This document shows, one piece after another, positions 9,339 through 18,154 of a stretch of DNA of 64,000 nt. Every line of letters begins with the position of its first letter. Positions within the stretch are counted from its first letter, which is position 1. The DNA is from XBB1006 sp051877515. GTDB lineage: Bacteria > Bacillota > Clostridia > Lachnospirales > Lachnospiraceae. The notes beneath the pieces are model-generated. The model was given only the letters and a program-made list of their open reading frames with translations. It had not been told where the DNA came from and did no database searches. Position numbers and translations under genes: made by a program. Location: assembly GCA_051877515.1 (NCBI GenBank), contig JBJEIY010000037.1, positions 1 to 64,000 of the forward strand. The letters run 5' to 3'.

Positions 9339-10817
9339 TTAGAATTTAAATACAAACTTCTGCGAACTGCTTCCTGATTTCTCCTTGAATGTCAGTGTTG
9401 CACCGGAGACTGCATTTCCTCCCTCAATGTCCAGATACTGACCGTATCCGTTTCGGATGCATACACTTCCATCCTTATTGTATTCCAATGTGATGATCTG
9501 GCTTTTATATCCCTGCAGACGCTGGCAGACTTTATTGTCTGAATAACTAAGGGTATATAGAGAATTAACATTTTTCAAGGAATACTTTCCGCCATCGTAA
9601 TCAATCATAAATCTTTGATTATTGCTGCCCTTACAATCCCAAAGGCCGATGGTTGCACCTTCTTTTCGACTTTCCTCCCAGACATCCAGACACACATTCT
9701 GATTATCAAATGGCGCGATCATATAACCCACCTGACTATCACTTACCAGATATCCCGTCTTCAGGGTCGGCACTAAGGCCTTGTAGAGTCTGGCGATGGC
9801 TTCCTCTCTTCGCACTTTGCTTCCTGACCAGCCGCTGTTCTTCTTTACCACAGCACAGGCATCTGCAGATGCATCTGTCACTTTCATCAACTGACTCACG
9901 ATCCCATTGTAGGTGCCCTCTGTCAGTGGTTCATCAGGGGAAAACTTCTTGTTAGAAGTACTCTTTATGATACCCAGCTGATGCGCCATGATCACATATT
10001 TGTCCTTTGTGTCCGTGAAGGGTGATGTGGTCTTTTGCTTTGGCAGTTTCTTTCCCATTGCCTGATACCAGAGCACCGCCAGTCTGCAGAGTTCCTTTTT
10101 CGTCAGCGTCTTGTTGTAATCCTTTAAGATACCGCTGTAAGTCAGCTTTGCCTTTTTTGCCAGCTTGATGTAAGGCTGATATTCCGTTCCCGCACCTGCC
10201 AGATAGGCATCTGCTGTGATGACATCACTCTTTTTGATATAGGCAACATAAGATTGATTCATCAGGATCTTCATCCATTTATTATTGTAGTTCGCATTCA
10301 CGATCTGTACAGAAGTTCCGGCAGGTGCGCATGCGTAGCAGTTTGCCGGCTTACTGTCATCCGGGAGTGCATAGATATATCCATAATCATCTCCCTGTAA
10401 CACATCACCGACTAAACCTTTCTTTTTCACCACATCCGCTTTGGTTTTCCGCTTCAGAAGCGTTCTCTTTTTCACCTGATCAAGAGGAATGGCTGACTTG
10501 TTCAAATAATAGGCCTTTCCCTCGTAATTCACGATATTGTACTGTCCCGTACAAGTCGTATACAGCTCGTTAATATAGACGGTGGCACCCTTTGGGATGT
10601 ACTCTTTGTAATAGTGCTTCCCATCAAAGGGCTGCGCATCTGACGGCAATACGGCGTAGGATTCAAACTTCATGAGTGACTCACACACCGGCTTAAAATC
10701 CGTAACATCCACCCAGGTCATGGTCGACGCCTGTGCAGACAAAGTTCCTGTAAGCATCGTCAGCATCCCGGTCATCATCAGACAGCAAAGGCGTTTCAAG
10801 AAATTTCTTTTTTTCAT
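9339..10817 (-). CDS. Exported protein with SLH-like region and C-terminal ricin-type lectin domain
   Basis: The 492-aa protein has a signal peptide (1-30, cleavage near LSAQA). An SH3-like segment follows (about 75-125), then a central region resembling two degenerate SLH repeats (LTKKELCRLAVLWYQAMGK; SPFTDTKD; FSPDEPLT; RREEAIARLYKAL). The C-terminal ~125 residues look like a ricin B-type beta-trefoil (VCLDVWEESRKEGA, NNQRFMID, SSQKFVFKF). Such domains usually bind sugars. The ATG at 10817 lies six bases after AGGAGG; an in-frame TTG two codons upstream sits directly on the Shine-Dalgarno and is unlikely. Gaps of 22 and 28 bp to its neighbours indicate an operon. A wall-bound carbohydrate-binding protein is an inference. 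Confidence 0.82.
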   Translation of the reverse strand: MKKRNFLKRLCCLMMTGMLTMLTGTLSAQASTMTWVDVTDFKPVCESLMKFESYAVLPSDAQPFDGKHYYKEYIPKGATVYINELYTTCTGQYNIVNYEGKAYYLNKSAIPLDQVKKRTLLKRKTKADVVKKKGLVGDVLQGDDYGYIYALPDDSKPANCYACAPAGTSVQIVNANYNNKWMKILMNQSYVAYIKKSDVITADAYLAGAGTEYQPYIKLAKKAKLTYSGILKDYNKTLTKKELCRLAVLWYQAMGKKLPKQKTTSPFTDTKDKYVIMAHQLGIIKSTSNKKFSPDEPLTEGTYNGIVSQLMKVTDASADACAVVKKNSGWSGSKVRREEAIARLYKALVPTLKTGYLVSDSQVGYMIAPFDNQNVCLDVWEESRKEGATIGLWDCKGSNNQRFMIDYDGGKYSLKNVNSLYTLSYSDNKVCQRLQGYKSQIITLEYNKDGSVCIRNGYGQYLDIEGGNAVSGATLTFKEKSGSSSQKFVFKF

Positions 10818-10839
10818 TGCCAACCTCCTGAATCAGTTA

Positions 10840-12729
10840 CTACTTTTCCTTGTTATTCTTTAAGATCAGACGTTTATGTTTGCCGGAATAGGTCCAGTAT
10901 TTGCTGGTAAGTTTCGGACAGTTCTTTTTGGTGATGGCGCTGACCTTCTTTCCGCGTGCCCAGAAAGGCTCCCATGAAATCTGGGTCCTGCCGTAAAGGG
11001 GTGAGGTGGTGCTGTAATTATCGCGAATAAAATAGCTGCCGTATCCTGATGCCTTCGGGTTGTCATAGCTGCCAAGAAGGCCGCCCACAAAAAGGGAGCC
11101 CTTCTTGCCACTCACCTTTCCGGTATTGTAGCAGTGAGTAACCGTCCATTTATCCATACTATTGCTAAGTCCGGCAACTCCGCCCACCTTGCCTTTCGTG
11201 TTCGTCGAGATCCTTCCGGTATTGTAGCATTCTGACAGATTATTTACATAACCTGCGACACCTCCAACCATGCCCGTATCCTTATTCTGATCCTTCGCTT
11301 TGGATGCCGTAACGGTCACCTTTCCGGTATTGTAGAGCTCTCTACCGTCACCACCCAGGTCTCCGAACAATCCACCACAGAAGAACTTGCCTCCCTTCTG
11401 CTTGATGGATATCGTTCCTGTATTAAAACACCTGGTACAAACTTCTCCCTCTTTTACCCCATAATAACCTGCCACACCGCCTGCATAAACATCATGATCT
11501 GTCAGATTTTCTACCGCTACCTTTCCGGAATTGGAACATTTGCTGATCTTCATCGGCTGAGTGGACACTCCGGCTGCATAGATGGGATAATCCGTGTTTC
11601 CTGCCATGCCTTTTGCTTTAATCGTGCCTGCGTTACTGCATCCGGTATGCTCTCCTGACACGGAAATCCCGGCTACGCTAAATGGTTCTCCCGACGATGC
11701 GTATCCTGTCAGAGAAAGGGTTCCGGCATTCTTGCAGTTCTTAAAGGTTCCGAAGCCGGAAATACCGGACACAGAGATTCCTGCAAAATGACTCGTGCGG
11801 CAGTTTGCAGTGATGTTTGCCTTGTTGGTACAGTCTGTAAAGGTTCCGATCTCACAGAAACCGTTAATATCATACTCCAACGCATCATATGAGGTAGTTT
11901 CATTGCCGTTCACAGTGATTTTTCCGGTGACAGTGACCTTGCTGCATTTGGCTTTACCGTTGGCAAGGGCAGCCACCTGGGCACCATAATTACTTTTGAC
12001 ATTGATATTTACACCGGACAAGGTCAGATTCTTAAAGGTAGCATCCTTGATTTTTCCAAAGAGCGAAACATATGTAAACTCCGAAGCATTCACACTTGCC
12101 GTATAGCCCTTGATTTTGTGCCCCTTACCGTCAAAAGTACCGGAAAACGCAGCCCCACCGTAAGTAAGATCATTAAATATCTGCGTGTTTTCAGACACCG
12201 TGATATCTTTGGTAAGGTAATAGCTGCCTGACGGGTTGTCCCGCATCTTCATAAGGTCTGCCGCACTGGAGATGGCACCGCTGCTTTTTTTGTCTCCTGT
12301 GTCAGCCGCCGCGGCCTTCTCCATGGCAGGGAATGTATACTTTACATATAGTTCTTTGCCTGGCTGGTAGTTGCTGTGATACCAGTTTGCCTGATTGCCG
12401 TTGACCCTGGCATCGATGGCACTATTGGCCATCTTCATGACAAACTGGGCATCAACGCCATCCTTGACGGCAATCAGCACCTTCAATTGATAAGCCTGTT
12501 CTGCCTCAAATTTAGACGAAGCCGGTCCCCAGGTCACCTCTTTGACATAGTAGCTGGCATCCTCCGGCACAGTGGCTGTTGTGGCAGGTTTTGCACCCAC
12601 AGCCGGCTCCTCGATGGTGATGTTCACAACGGATATGTTTGTGGCTGCGTTTACCTTTGTGACCGGAAGCCCGGTGCACAGCAGACACAGGCATAGCAAA
12701 ATACTGAAAAATCGTCTTTTAGTCATCAT
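10840..12729 (-). CDS. Exported GLUG-repeat beta-helix protein
   Basis: The 629-aa protein has a signal peptide (cleavage near KVNAA, residue ~29) and an N-terminal domain with alternating hydrophobic strands. From about 155 a long repetitive right-handed beta-helix region starts with SSAADLMKM...YYLTKDI and GTFDGKGHKIKGY. At least four GLUG-type signatures follow (AGGVAGYYG, GGVAGYVNN, GGVAGLSNS, GGLLGSYDN), alternating with C(F/Y)NTG(T/K/R) turns. GLUG motifs occur in large surface proteins, including IgA1-protease-like peptidases; here no peptidase motif is present. The start is ATGATG at 12729/12726 behind GGGAG. It is 13 bp downstream of the Big_2 gene. It is probably a structural or adhesive surface protein. 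Confidence 0.85.
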   Translation of the reverse strand: MMTKRRFFSILLCLCLLCTGLPVTKVNAATNISVVNITIEEPAVGAKPATTATVPEDASYYVKEVTWGPASSKFEAEQAYQLKVLIAVKDGVDAQFVMKMANSAIDARVNGNQANWYHSNYQPGKELYVKYTFPAMEKAAAADTGDKKSSGAISSAADLMKMRDNPSGSYYLTKDITVSENTQIFNDLTYGGAAFSGTFDGKGHKIKGYTASVNASEFTYVSLFGKIKDATFKNLTLSGVNINVKSNYGAQVAALANGKAKCSKVTVTGKITVNGNETTSYDALEYDINGFCEIGTFTDCTNKANITANCRTSHFAGISVSGISGFGTFKNCKNAGTLSLTGYASSGEPFSVAGISVSGEHTGCSNAGTIKAKGMAGNTDYPIYAAGVSTQPMKISKCSNSGKVAVENLTDHDVYAGGVAGYYGVKEGEVCTRCFNTGTISIKQKGGKFFCGGLFGDLGGDGRELYNTGKVTVTASKAKDQNKDTGMVGGVAGYVNNLSECYNTGRISTNTKGKVGGVAGLSNSMDKWTVTHCYNTGKVSGKKGSLFVGGLLGSYDNPKASGYGSYFIRDNYSTTSPLYGRTQISWEPFWARGKKVSAITKKNCPKLTSKYWTYSGKHKRLILKNNKEK

Positions 12730-12742
12730 ATCACTCCCTTTT

Positions 12743-13753
12743 CTAGTACAGCGGTACATTAAAGATCTGGATTCCGCTTACCGGCAGATTTTTTTTATTT
12801 TTGATCAGACTGGACTTCGGAAACTTCAGAGTAACAGATTTTGCACTATTGGCAGGAAGTGTCAGAGTGATCATCTTTTTTGTGTCGGACAGGTTCTTCA
12901 ATGAGTCCACCCAAACTCTTACCTTCACTTTTGTCGACATATTGTTTACTGCCATTGCTTTAACTACAAGGTTGCCCTTGGAATCATACTTCGCACTGTA
13001 AGCTTTGATATCGTAGCTACTCTCTCTCACATCTGATGAGGTGATCTTTGCTGCGGAATAGGTATTTGCCTTCACTTTGACCTTGCATGTGAGCTCATAG
13101 CCCTTTGCAGTCGTGACGGTGATGGTGGCAGTACCTTTCTTCTTTCCGGTGACAACACCCTTTGATGTAACAGTGGCAATACTCTTGTCGCTGCTGGTAC
13201 AGTTCTTTATCGTATCACCCTTTACGCTTAGTTTTGTTTGGAAGCCTGCGGTGACGGTCTCCTCTGTGTTCTTGAGGGTAGGCGCATTCGCTGTACTGGT
13301 TGAAGTAGCACATGTCTGTGCACTGAACATCGCCTGTATATCGCTATCGCTGTCAAATTTTACACAGATCAGGCATGTTCCGGCCTCAATGCCTGAAACC
13401 TGATCGATGTGATAATAGACCATGCCGGCCATCTGCTGCTGAGACTTCCATCCGGAATCATCTTCAGAAACCTGAATGGTTCCAAGCTTATTTCTGTCCA
13501 TATCGTAGATCGTAACAGTATATCCGACCGTTGTATTAAGCAATGTCGTTTGCCATGCGATCTTGCCATAGGTTTTGGTATCGATGGTTGTATCGAACGT
13601 CTGACCGGAAGGAACAGTTACGACACCATTGGTTTTGTAAGCAACCTTCCATGAAGCTGCAGAAGCCATGATCGGAGTCACTGTCAAACACATAGTCATC
13701 GCAATCGCAAGTGTCAAGACACCTGCAATCATTTTTTTCATACATTTTTTCAT
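12743..13753 (-). CDS. Exported protein with Big_2 Ig-like domain
   Basis: The 336-aa protein has a signal peptide (MKKCMKKMIAGVLTLAIAMT, cleavage near ASA at 32-34). An N-terminal beta domain follows (about 35-145). It resembles pre-peptidase/jelly-roll modules (VTIYDMDRNKLGTI; YYHIDQVSGIEAGTCLI), but I am not certain. A Big_2 domain lies at about 160-228 (IATVTSKGVVTGKKKGTATIT) and a C-terminal beta domain at about 240-336 (RVWVDSLKNLSDTKKMITL). No anchor is seen. AAAGGAG lies upstream of the ATG at 13753. The 80-bp gap before it (13754-13833) holds no convincing terminator or promoter, so co-transcription with the two genes upstream is likely. Function unknown beyond surface adhesion or structure. 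Confidence 0.82.
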   Translation of the reverse strand: MKKCMKKMIAGVLTLAIAMTMCLTVTPIMASAASWKVAYKTNGVVTVPSGQTFDTTIDTKTYGKIAWQTTLLNTTVGYTVTIYDMDRNKLGTIQVSEDDSGWKSQQQMAGMVYYHIDQVSGIEAGTCLICVKFDSDSDIQAMFSAQTCATSTSTANAPTLKNTEETVTAGFQTKLSVKGDTIKNCTSSDKSIATVTSKGVVTGKKKGTATITVTTAKGYELTCKVKVKANTYSAAKITSSDVRESSYDIKAYSAKYDSKGNLVVKAMAVNNMSTKVKVRVWVDSLKNLSDTKKMITLTLPANSAKSVTLKFPKSSLIKNKKNLPVSGIQIFNVPLY

Positions 13754-13833
13754 AACATAAGTCTCCTTTTCCTATTATTTCGGCGTACTGGTTTCGCAAT
13801 TACCTAAATACAAGACAATCGCTTATTACATTA

Positions 13834-14844
13834 CTAATCACCACTCAAAGAGATCGATAACTCATGTGCATATTCCGTCTCATTCACAAAGCGCGGAACA
13901 ATCACGTAATAATTGTAATTTTTTACAGAAGTTGTAGTACCGATGTATTTGCTGTTGCTGTACTGCAACTTCTTTGTCCAGGTCTCCCCTGCAGCTATCC
14001 TTACATACTGGGTATCCACGCCCAGCAGCTTTCCTTCCTCGTCATACCAGAGGATGTCTGCCTTACCATCCACCGCATCGGAGGTTGGATTCTCAAACTG
14101 CAGATTCAAAACCGTTTTTCCCTCATAATGTGACTGCGTGTATGCGTTTGTAGCCTCTACATATTTCACCTGACTGAGATCCAACTCATCTGTCAAAGTA
14201 ATCTTGGATGTCACATTGGTGTATTTCAGCTCCGGCTTATAACTATATTTCTTCACCTTGATCGTGCTCTTTTTAAAGTCCGGTGCAACGCCGTTCTTGC
14301 CGATCATCGTGATATAAGCGGTACTTCCGTCAACCACATCAAACACCACGGCAGGTCCTTTAAAAAGCTCGTTTCCCTTTGCATCCCGCGATGTGCATTC
14401 CAAAGAAAGATCAAAGCTGTATCCCGTCTTGTTGGTCACACTGACGACCATCTCGTTCTTACTCGTCGTTCCCACATATTTGAACTCTACCTTAGGCTTT
14501 ACCACCTTTACCTTGTAGGTATAGGTGTTACGTTTCGTTTTCGGATAGTCCTCATCTACGATGGTGATGGTGGCGGTACCTGTTTTCTTCGCGGTCAGCA
14601 CCACATAGTTTTTTTTCTTTTTGACTGACACAACCGAAGGCTTGGAAGACTTTGCACTGATCATATTCATCAGGGCAGGAAAATGCCGGATCTTCTCTCC
14701 CTTTAACATGGTAACCGACTTCGCTGCATGCTTTGTCATCTTAGGTGCTGCCTGCACCGGCACGGTCTGCATCAGTGAAAGGGCTACCACAAAGGTTAAA
14801 AGGACTGCGATCAGTCGTTTCATCATTCTTTTTCGTGTATGCAT
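13834..14844 (-). CDS. Exported Ig-like/FxLYD-type protein
   Basis: The 336-aa protein has a basic signal peptide (MHTRKRMMKRL, core 12-27, cleavage near VQAA). A Big_2-like domain lies at about 35-110 (KPSVVSVKKKKNYVVLTAKK, KTGTATITIVD). Two later beta domains follow; the last has the pattern of FxLYD modules (FENPTSDAV, ILWYDEEGKLLG). No enzyme motif, anchor or SLH domain is visible. It has the same overall plan as the next gene upstream (14861-15847), so the two may be diverged paralogues. The ATG at 14844 has AAGGGGGAAG upstream; longer in-frame starts lie inside the neighbour. Function unknown. Confidence 0.78.
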   Translation of the reverse strand: MHTRKRMMKRLIAVLLTFVVALSLMQTVPVQAAPKMTKHAAKSVTMLKGEKIRHFPALMNMISAKSSKPSVVSVKKKKNYVVLTAKKTGTATITIVDEDYPKTKRNTYTYKVKVVKPKVEFKYVGTTSKNEMVVSVTNKTGYSFDLSLECTSRDAKGNELFKGPAVVFDVVDGSTAYITMIGKNGVAPDFKKSTIKVKKYSYKPELKYTNVTSKITLTDELDLSQVKYVEATNAYTQSHYEGKTVLNLQFENPTSDAVDGKADILWYDEEGKLLGVDTQYVRIAAGETWTKKLQYSNSKYIGTTTSVKNYNYYVIVPRFVNETEYAHELSISLSGD

Positions 14845-14860
14845 GGTTCTTCCCCCTTTC

Positions 14861-15847
14861 CTAATCCGGCAAACCTGCGTAAGCATAGTTGACGTTCGCA
14901 TTATAATCATAGATTGAATCTATCGGTACGCGTAGCGTGATGACCTGTTTCGTTCCGGCCTTAAAATCCGTAATACCAAAACTGTCGTAACCGATGGACT
15001 GCTTCTCTTTGTCAGTATAATACAGTAAACCAAACTGCACATAATCCAGATCCACGGTACTCTCATTTCTCAATTCCCAATACATAAGGCCCGCATCCTT
15101 ACTGGGAAGCGGTGTATATCTGATCTGATGACGCTCCATGGCAAAATTATTTTTCAATATCAGTGTATCCGAGGCGGTCGCAGTTACCGCAGTGCCCTTC
15201 TTGGCAAAGACCGCAATCTCATAAAACAGCTCGGCTCCGCCGCCGATCAGCATGACATGGCACTGCATCGTCTGAGACTTGCCGTCCATGTCCGTATAAT
15301 TGACGGTCAGCGTGGTGCTGGCGAATCCCGGATTCGGATTCTCCAGATGTACAACGATCATGTTCTTATCCGGTACGACATATGCATTCTTCACAACGAT
15401 TTCCTTGATATACAGTGTCGTCAGCTCCGGCGCTAAGAACTTCACATCCGGCTGCGGTCCCATTCCATCCTGTGGCTCCGGTGCTGTGATCGTTGTACTT
15501 CCTCCCGTATTCGTGGTCTGTTTTGCAATGACGGTCACATCACAGGTTTTCTTTTTGCTACCGTATTTTGCGGTAATGACACAGTCGCCGCCGCCGACAC
15601 CGGTGATCCATCCCTCGGAATCTACCGTTGCCACCGTCTTGTCACTGCTGGAATAAGTTACCTTGCTTTTGGTGCCGGTAATCATCAACCTCGATGTGAA
15701 CCCCTCATTGAGGGTCAGCTTCTGGGGATGTACCCTCACCGGCGTGGTTGCCGCCTGCACGATCTGCGCGGGCACTGCCGTCAAGCAAAGTGTCAGGGCA
15801 AGCAATAGAGAGATCAATGAGTGCCCCTTTTTCTTTCCATTTTTCAT
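14861..15847 (-). CDS. Exported Big_2/FxLYD-type protein, first gene of the secreted cluster
   Basis: The 328-aa protein has a signal peptide (MKNGKKKGHSLISLLLALTL, cleavage near VQAA). A clear Big_2 domain lies at about 35-108 (VTYSSSDKTVATVDSEGWIT, VIAKQ end). A Gly/Pro/Thr-rich linker follows, then two beta domains ending in an FxLYD-like element (LLYYTDKEKQSIGYDSFG). It is the promoter-proximal gene of the six-gene minus-strand cluster and diverges from the AgrC-like kinase gene, with 184 bp between the two starts. AAAGGAG precedes the ATG. The tandem repeat at 15926-15965 lies upstream and could control it. Confidence 0.8.
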   Translation of the reverse strand: MKNGKKKGHSLISLLLALTLCLTAVPAQIVQAATTPVRVHPQKLTLNEGFTSRLMITGTKSKVTYSSSDKTVATVDSEGWITGVGGGDCVITAKYGSKKKTCDVTVIAKQTTNTGGSTTITAPEPQDGMGPQPDVKFLAPELTTLYIKEIVVKNAYVVPDKNMIVVHLENPNPGFASTTLTVNYTDMDGKSQTMQCHVMLIGGGAELFYEIAVFAKKGTAVTATASDTLILKNNFAMERHQIRYTPLPSKDAGLMYWELRNESTVDLDYVQFGLLYYTDKEKQSIGYDSFGITDFKAGTKQVITLRVPIDSIYDYNANVNYAYAGLPD

Positions 15848-15925
15848 AAGCCTTCAGCTCCTTTTTCACATGTATATAAATTGATAAAATAATTGTATCG
15901 TAAATTACTGTGTTTTCTTTGAAAA

Positions 15926-15965
15926 TGGCGCGAAAGGTAACTATAGGGCGCGAGTGGTAAGATTG
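15926..15965. promoter_or_regulatory. Tandem 20-bp repeat, candidate LytTR regulator binding site
   Basis: Two adjacent 20-bp units (15926-15945 and 15946-15965) share GGCGCGA and GGTAA at identical positions. LytTR-type regulators typically bind two direct half-sites about two helical turns apart, upstream of the -35. Here the second unit's conserved block ends 10 bp before the -35 of the kinase promoter, and the array lies between that gene and the divergent secreted cluster. Binding by the adjacent LytTR protein is an inference. Confidence 0.5.
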
Positions 15966-15970
15966 GGAGG

Positions 15971-15999
15971 TTGTTATCCGGAAATAAAACTTTTATAAT
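15971..15999 (+). promoter_or_regulatory. Sigma-A promoter for the AgrC-like/LytTR two-component system
   Basis: A -35 TTGTTA (15971-15976) and a perfect -10 TATAAT (15994-15999) are 17 bp apart, giving a short leader of about 27 nt before the ATG at 16032. Confidence 0.7.
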
Positions 16000-16031
16000 T
16001 AGATTAAATTCATTTGGAAGGAGAAAGAAGA

Positions 16032-17303
16032 ATGCTCATACAGGGACTGGCCTTTTTGCATCAGGGCTCTACACTGCTTTTTGGAATACTGATTTCAGCC
16101 TTTTTTCTCGGAGTAAAGCAGAATAGGAAAAATACCATGCATTTGCTGCTGTTCTTTGCCGTAGCAGGCATTGTGAATCTTTTATGCAATCTGTATCTGG
16201 GTGAAATTACCACCAGCCACATCTATCCTCTCATCGTTCACCTGCCGCTGATCCTGTTTTTGTGCCTTTACTATGGGTATTCGTTGCCGGCATCCTGTGT
16301 ATCAGTGTTCACAGCCTATCTGTGCTGCCAGATCAGCAACTGGGTGGGACTGTTTGTACTCACAATAACCGGGAGTGAAAAAGGCTATTATTTTGCGCGG
16401 ATTCTGACCACCGTGCTGGTGTTTGTGATTCTGTGCAGATATGTCTGTCACGTTACGGAGTCCGTATTCGCAAAGGGAAAGCGAGATCTGCTGGTAGTGG
16501 GAGCCTTTCCGTTTGTCTACTATGTGTATGACTATATGGTTACCAAATTTTCCACTCTGCTCTATTCCGATAACAAGGCTGTGGCAGAGTTTATGGGTTT
16601 TGCCTTCTGCCTGGCATATCTTATTTTTCTGCTGGTCTATTTTCGTGAATCTGAGAAACAGCAGGAAATCCGGCGTTACAAGGATCTGATGGAGATGCAG
16701 CTACTCTCCCAGCAAAAGGAGATTGAACAGGTCAGATCGGCCCAGAAGGCTATGACAATTCTGCGGCACGACATGCGACACCATCTGAGTGTGATCCTTA
16801 CACAGCTGCAGAGTGGCAATGTAGAGGATGCAGTGGATTATGCACGCCAGGTCACAGATGCCTGTTCCGATGCCAAGTTGACGGATTATTGTGAGAATGA
16901 GATGCTGAACGCGGTGCTGTCCATCTGGCAAACCCGCTTTGCAGAGCGCGGTCTGACGCTGAACTACGATATTTCCATCAATCATTCTTTATCCTGTCCG
17001 GATCTGGCTCTTTGCACGATACTTTCCAATGCTTTGGAAAATGCAATGAACTCCTTGATGGAAACAGATGCATCGGAAGAAAAATGGGTAAGGCTGAAAA
17101 TGTTTCAAAAGGACGACCGGCTGATGATCCAGATAGAAAACCCATGCGGACAGATTCCACGCTTTGTGGACGGGATTCCGATCTCCGAAAAAAGAGATCA
17201 CGGAATCGGCACAAGAAGTATGGTCTACTATGTGGAAAAACTGCATGGGCAGTGTAAGTTCTCGGTACAGGATCACAGATTTCTGTTGCGGATCATACTG
17301 TAG
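16032..17303 (+). CDS. AgrC-like sensor histidine kinase (GHKL ATPase)
   Basis: The 423-aa protein has about six or seven N-terminal membrane helices (residues 10-205), a coiled-coil linker (205-240), and a kinase core. The phospho-acceptor His is 246 (ILRHDMRHH), the N-box is LSNALENAMNS (about 331-341) and the G-box is GIGTRSMVYYV. This matches HPK10/AgrC-type kinases that sense peptides or membrane signals and pair with LytTR regulators. The ATG at 16032 follows AAGGAG nine bases upstream; a TTG six codons earlier is unlikely. The regulator gene follows after 72 bp. No AgrB- or AgrD-like gene lies nearby, so the signal is unknown. The divergent secreted cluster is a plausible regulon. Confidence 0.9.
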   Translation: MLIQGLAFLHQGSTLLFGILISAFFLGVKQNRKNTMHLLLFFAVAGIVNLLCNLYLGEITTSHIYPLIVHLPLILFLCLYYGYSLPASCVSVFTAYLCCQISNWVGLFVLTITGSEKGYYFARILTTVLVFVILCRYVCHVTESVFAKGKRDLLVVGAFPFVYYVYDYMVTKFSTLLYSDNKAVAEFMGFAFCLAYLIFLLVYFRESEKQQEIRRYKDLMEMQLLSQQKEIEQVRSAQKAMTILRHDMRHHLSVILTQLQSGNVEDAVDYARQVTDACSDAKLTDYCENEMLNAVLSIWQTRFAERGLTLNYDISINHSLSCPDLALCTILSNALENAMNSLMETDASEEKWVRLKMFQKDDRLMIQIENPCGQIPRFVDGIPISEKRDHGIGTRSMVYYVEKLHGQCKFSVQDHRFLLRIIL

Positions 17304-17375
17304 AATCTAGCCCCGAAGACGGAAGTGTGCTATACTGTAAGAAAATGCAGGAAGATTGCTAAATTGGGGGAGTTT

Positions 17376-18083
17376 ATGAAAATTGCAGTGTGTGATGATG
17401 AGGAAAGATTTGTAGATAATACCTGTACTCTGTTGGATCGCTGGGCAAAGCAACGGAACATCTGTCTGTCCCTGTATCGCTTTTCAGACGGAGATGCACT
17501 ACTGCAGGCACACCGAAGTGAAGCGATGGATTTGATCTTTCTGGACGTGCTCATGCCGCTTTTAAATGGAATTGATGCGGCAAAGGAGCTGCGGACAGAG
17601 GATCCTGCTGTTCCCATCATTTTTCTGAGTTCCGCAAGAGAGTATGCTGTGGACTCCTACGAAGTAAAGGCCTTCCAGTATCTGGTCAAGCCCCTGGATG
17701 AAAAACGCCTGTGGGCAGTTCTCGACGATTTTTCCAGGAGTATTTGTACGCAAAGGGAGATGCTTGTACTCCATACGCAGGTCGGATTCTGCAGAATTTC
17801 CGTGGAGGATGTGGATTATCTGGAAGCGCAAAATAAGCATGTGTTGGCTTATCTGTCCAACGGCACCTCCATCCTGCTCTCGGAGAATTTTTCCCGCTGT
17901 GAGCAGTTATTTACATTGGAGAAGGGTTTTTGTAAAAGCCATCGCAGCTACCTTGTGAATCTAAGTCATGTGAAGGAATTTACCAAGACACAGATCTCTA
18001 TGAATACTGGCGCAGCTGTTCCCATTTCCAGAAATTGCTATCAGGTATTCAAAGAAACCTATTTTTCCTATATGTTTCGTTGA
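17376..18083 (+). CDS. LytTR-family response regulator
   Basis: The 235-aa protein has a REC domain (CDDEE at 6-10, phospho-acceptor Asp57 in IFLDVLMP, Lys in YLVKPLD) and a C-terminal LytTR DNA-binding domain (about 130-230; VDYLEAQNKHV, FCKSHRSYLVNL, PISRNCYQVFK). LytTR proteins bind tandem direct repeats and often autoregulate. The start at 17376 is preceded by GGGGGAG. It is the second gene after the AgrC-like kinase, with which it forms a two-component system. Its own promoter region contains a tandem repeat of suitable geometry at 15926-15965. Confidence 0.93.
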   Translation: MKIAVCDDEERFVDNTCTLLDRWAKQRNICLSLYRFSDGDALLQAHRSEAMDLIFLDVLMPLLNGIDAAKELRTEDPAVPIIFLSSAREYAVDSYEVKAFQYLVKPLDEKRLWAVLDDFSRSICTQREMLVLHTQVGFCRISVEDVDYLEAQNKHVLAYLSNGTSILLSENFSRCEQLFTLEKGFCKSHRSYLVNLSHVKEFTKTQISMNTGAAVPISRNCYQVFKETYFSYMFR

Positions 18084-18095
18084 CTGATTTTGTAT

Positions 18096-18132
18096 AAAAA
18101 GGGGACTTGGTTTCCAGAATCACCTTGTCCCC
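18096..18132 (-). terminator. Intrinsic terminator after the ABC exporter operon
   Basis: The GGGGAC/GTCCCC stem (18101-18106 with 18127-18132) has further GGT/ACC pairing inside. Five T follow on the minus strand (18096-18100). It may also slow transcription arriving from the LytTR gene on the plus strand. Confidence 0.7.
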
Positions 18133-18154
18133 CTCTGACATCATATAGATAACT

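Noticed and set aside
13754..13833. Internal promoter or terminator in the 80-bp gap of the secreted cluster
   Set aside because: No hairpin with a T-run and no -35/-10 pair at acceptable spacing was found, so I treat the cluster as one operon.
16014..16031. Upstream TTG start for the AgrC-like kinase
   Set aside because: The TTG overlaps the Shine-Dalgarno AAGGAG that serves the ATG at 16032.
17304..17375. AgrD-like signalling peptide gene between the AgrC-like kinase and LytTR regulator
   Set aside because: The 72-bp gap has no frame with a Cys-containing peptide and suitable ribosome binding site.
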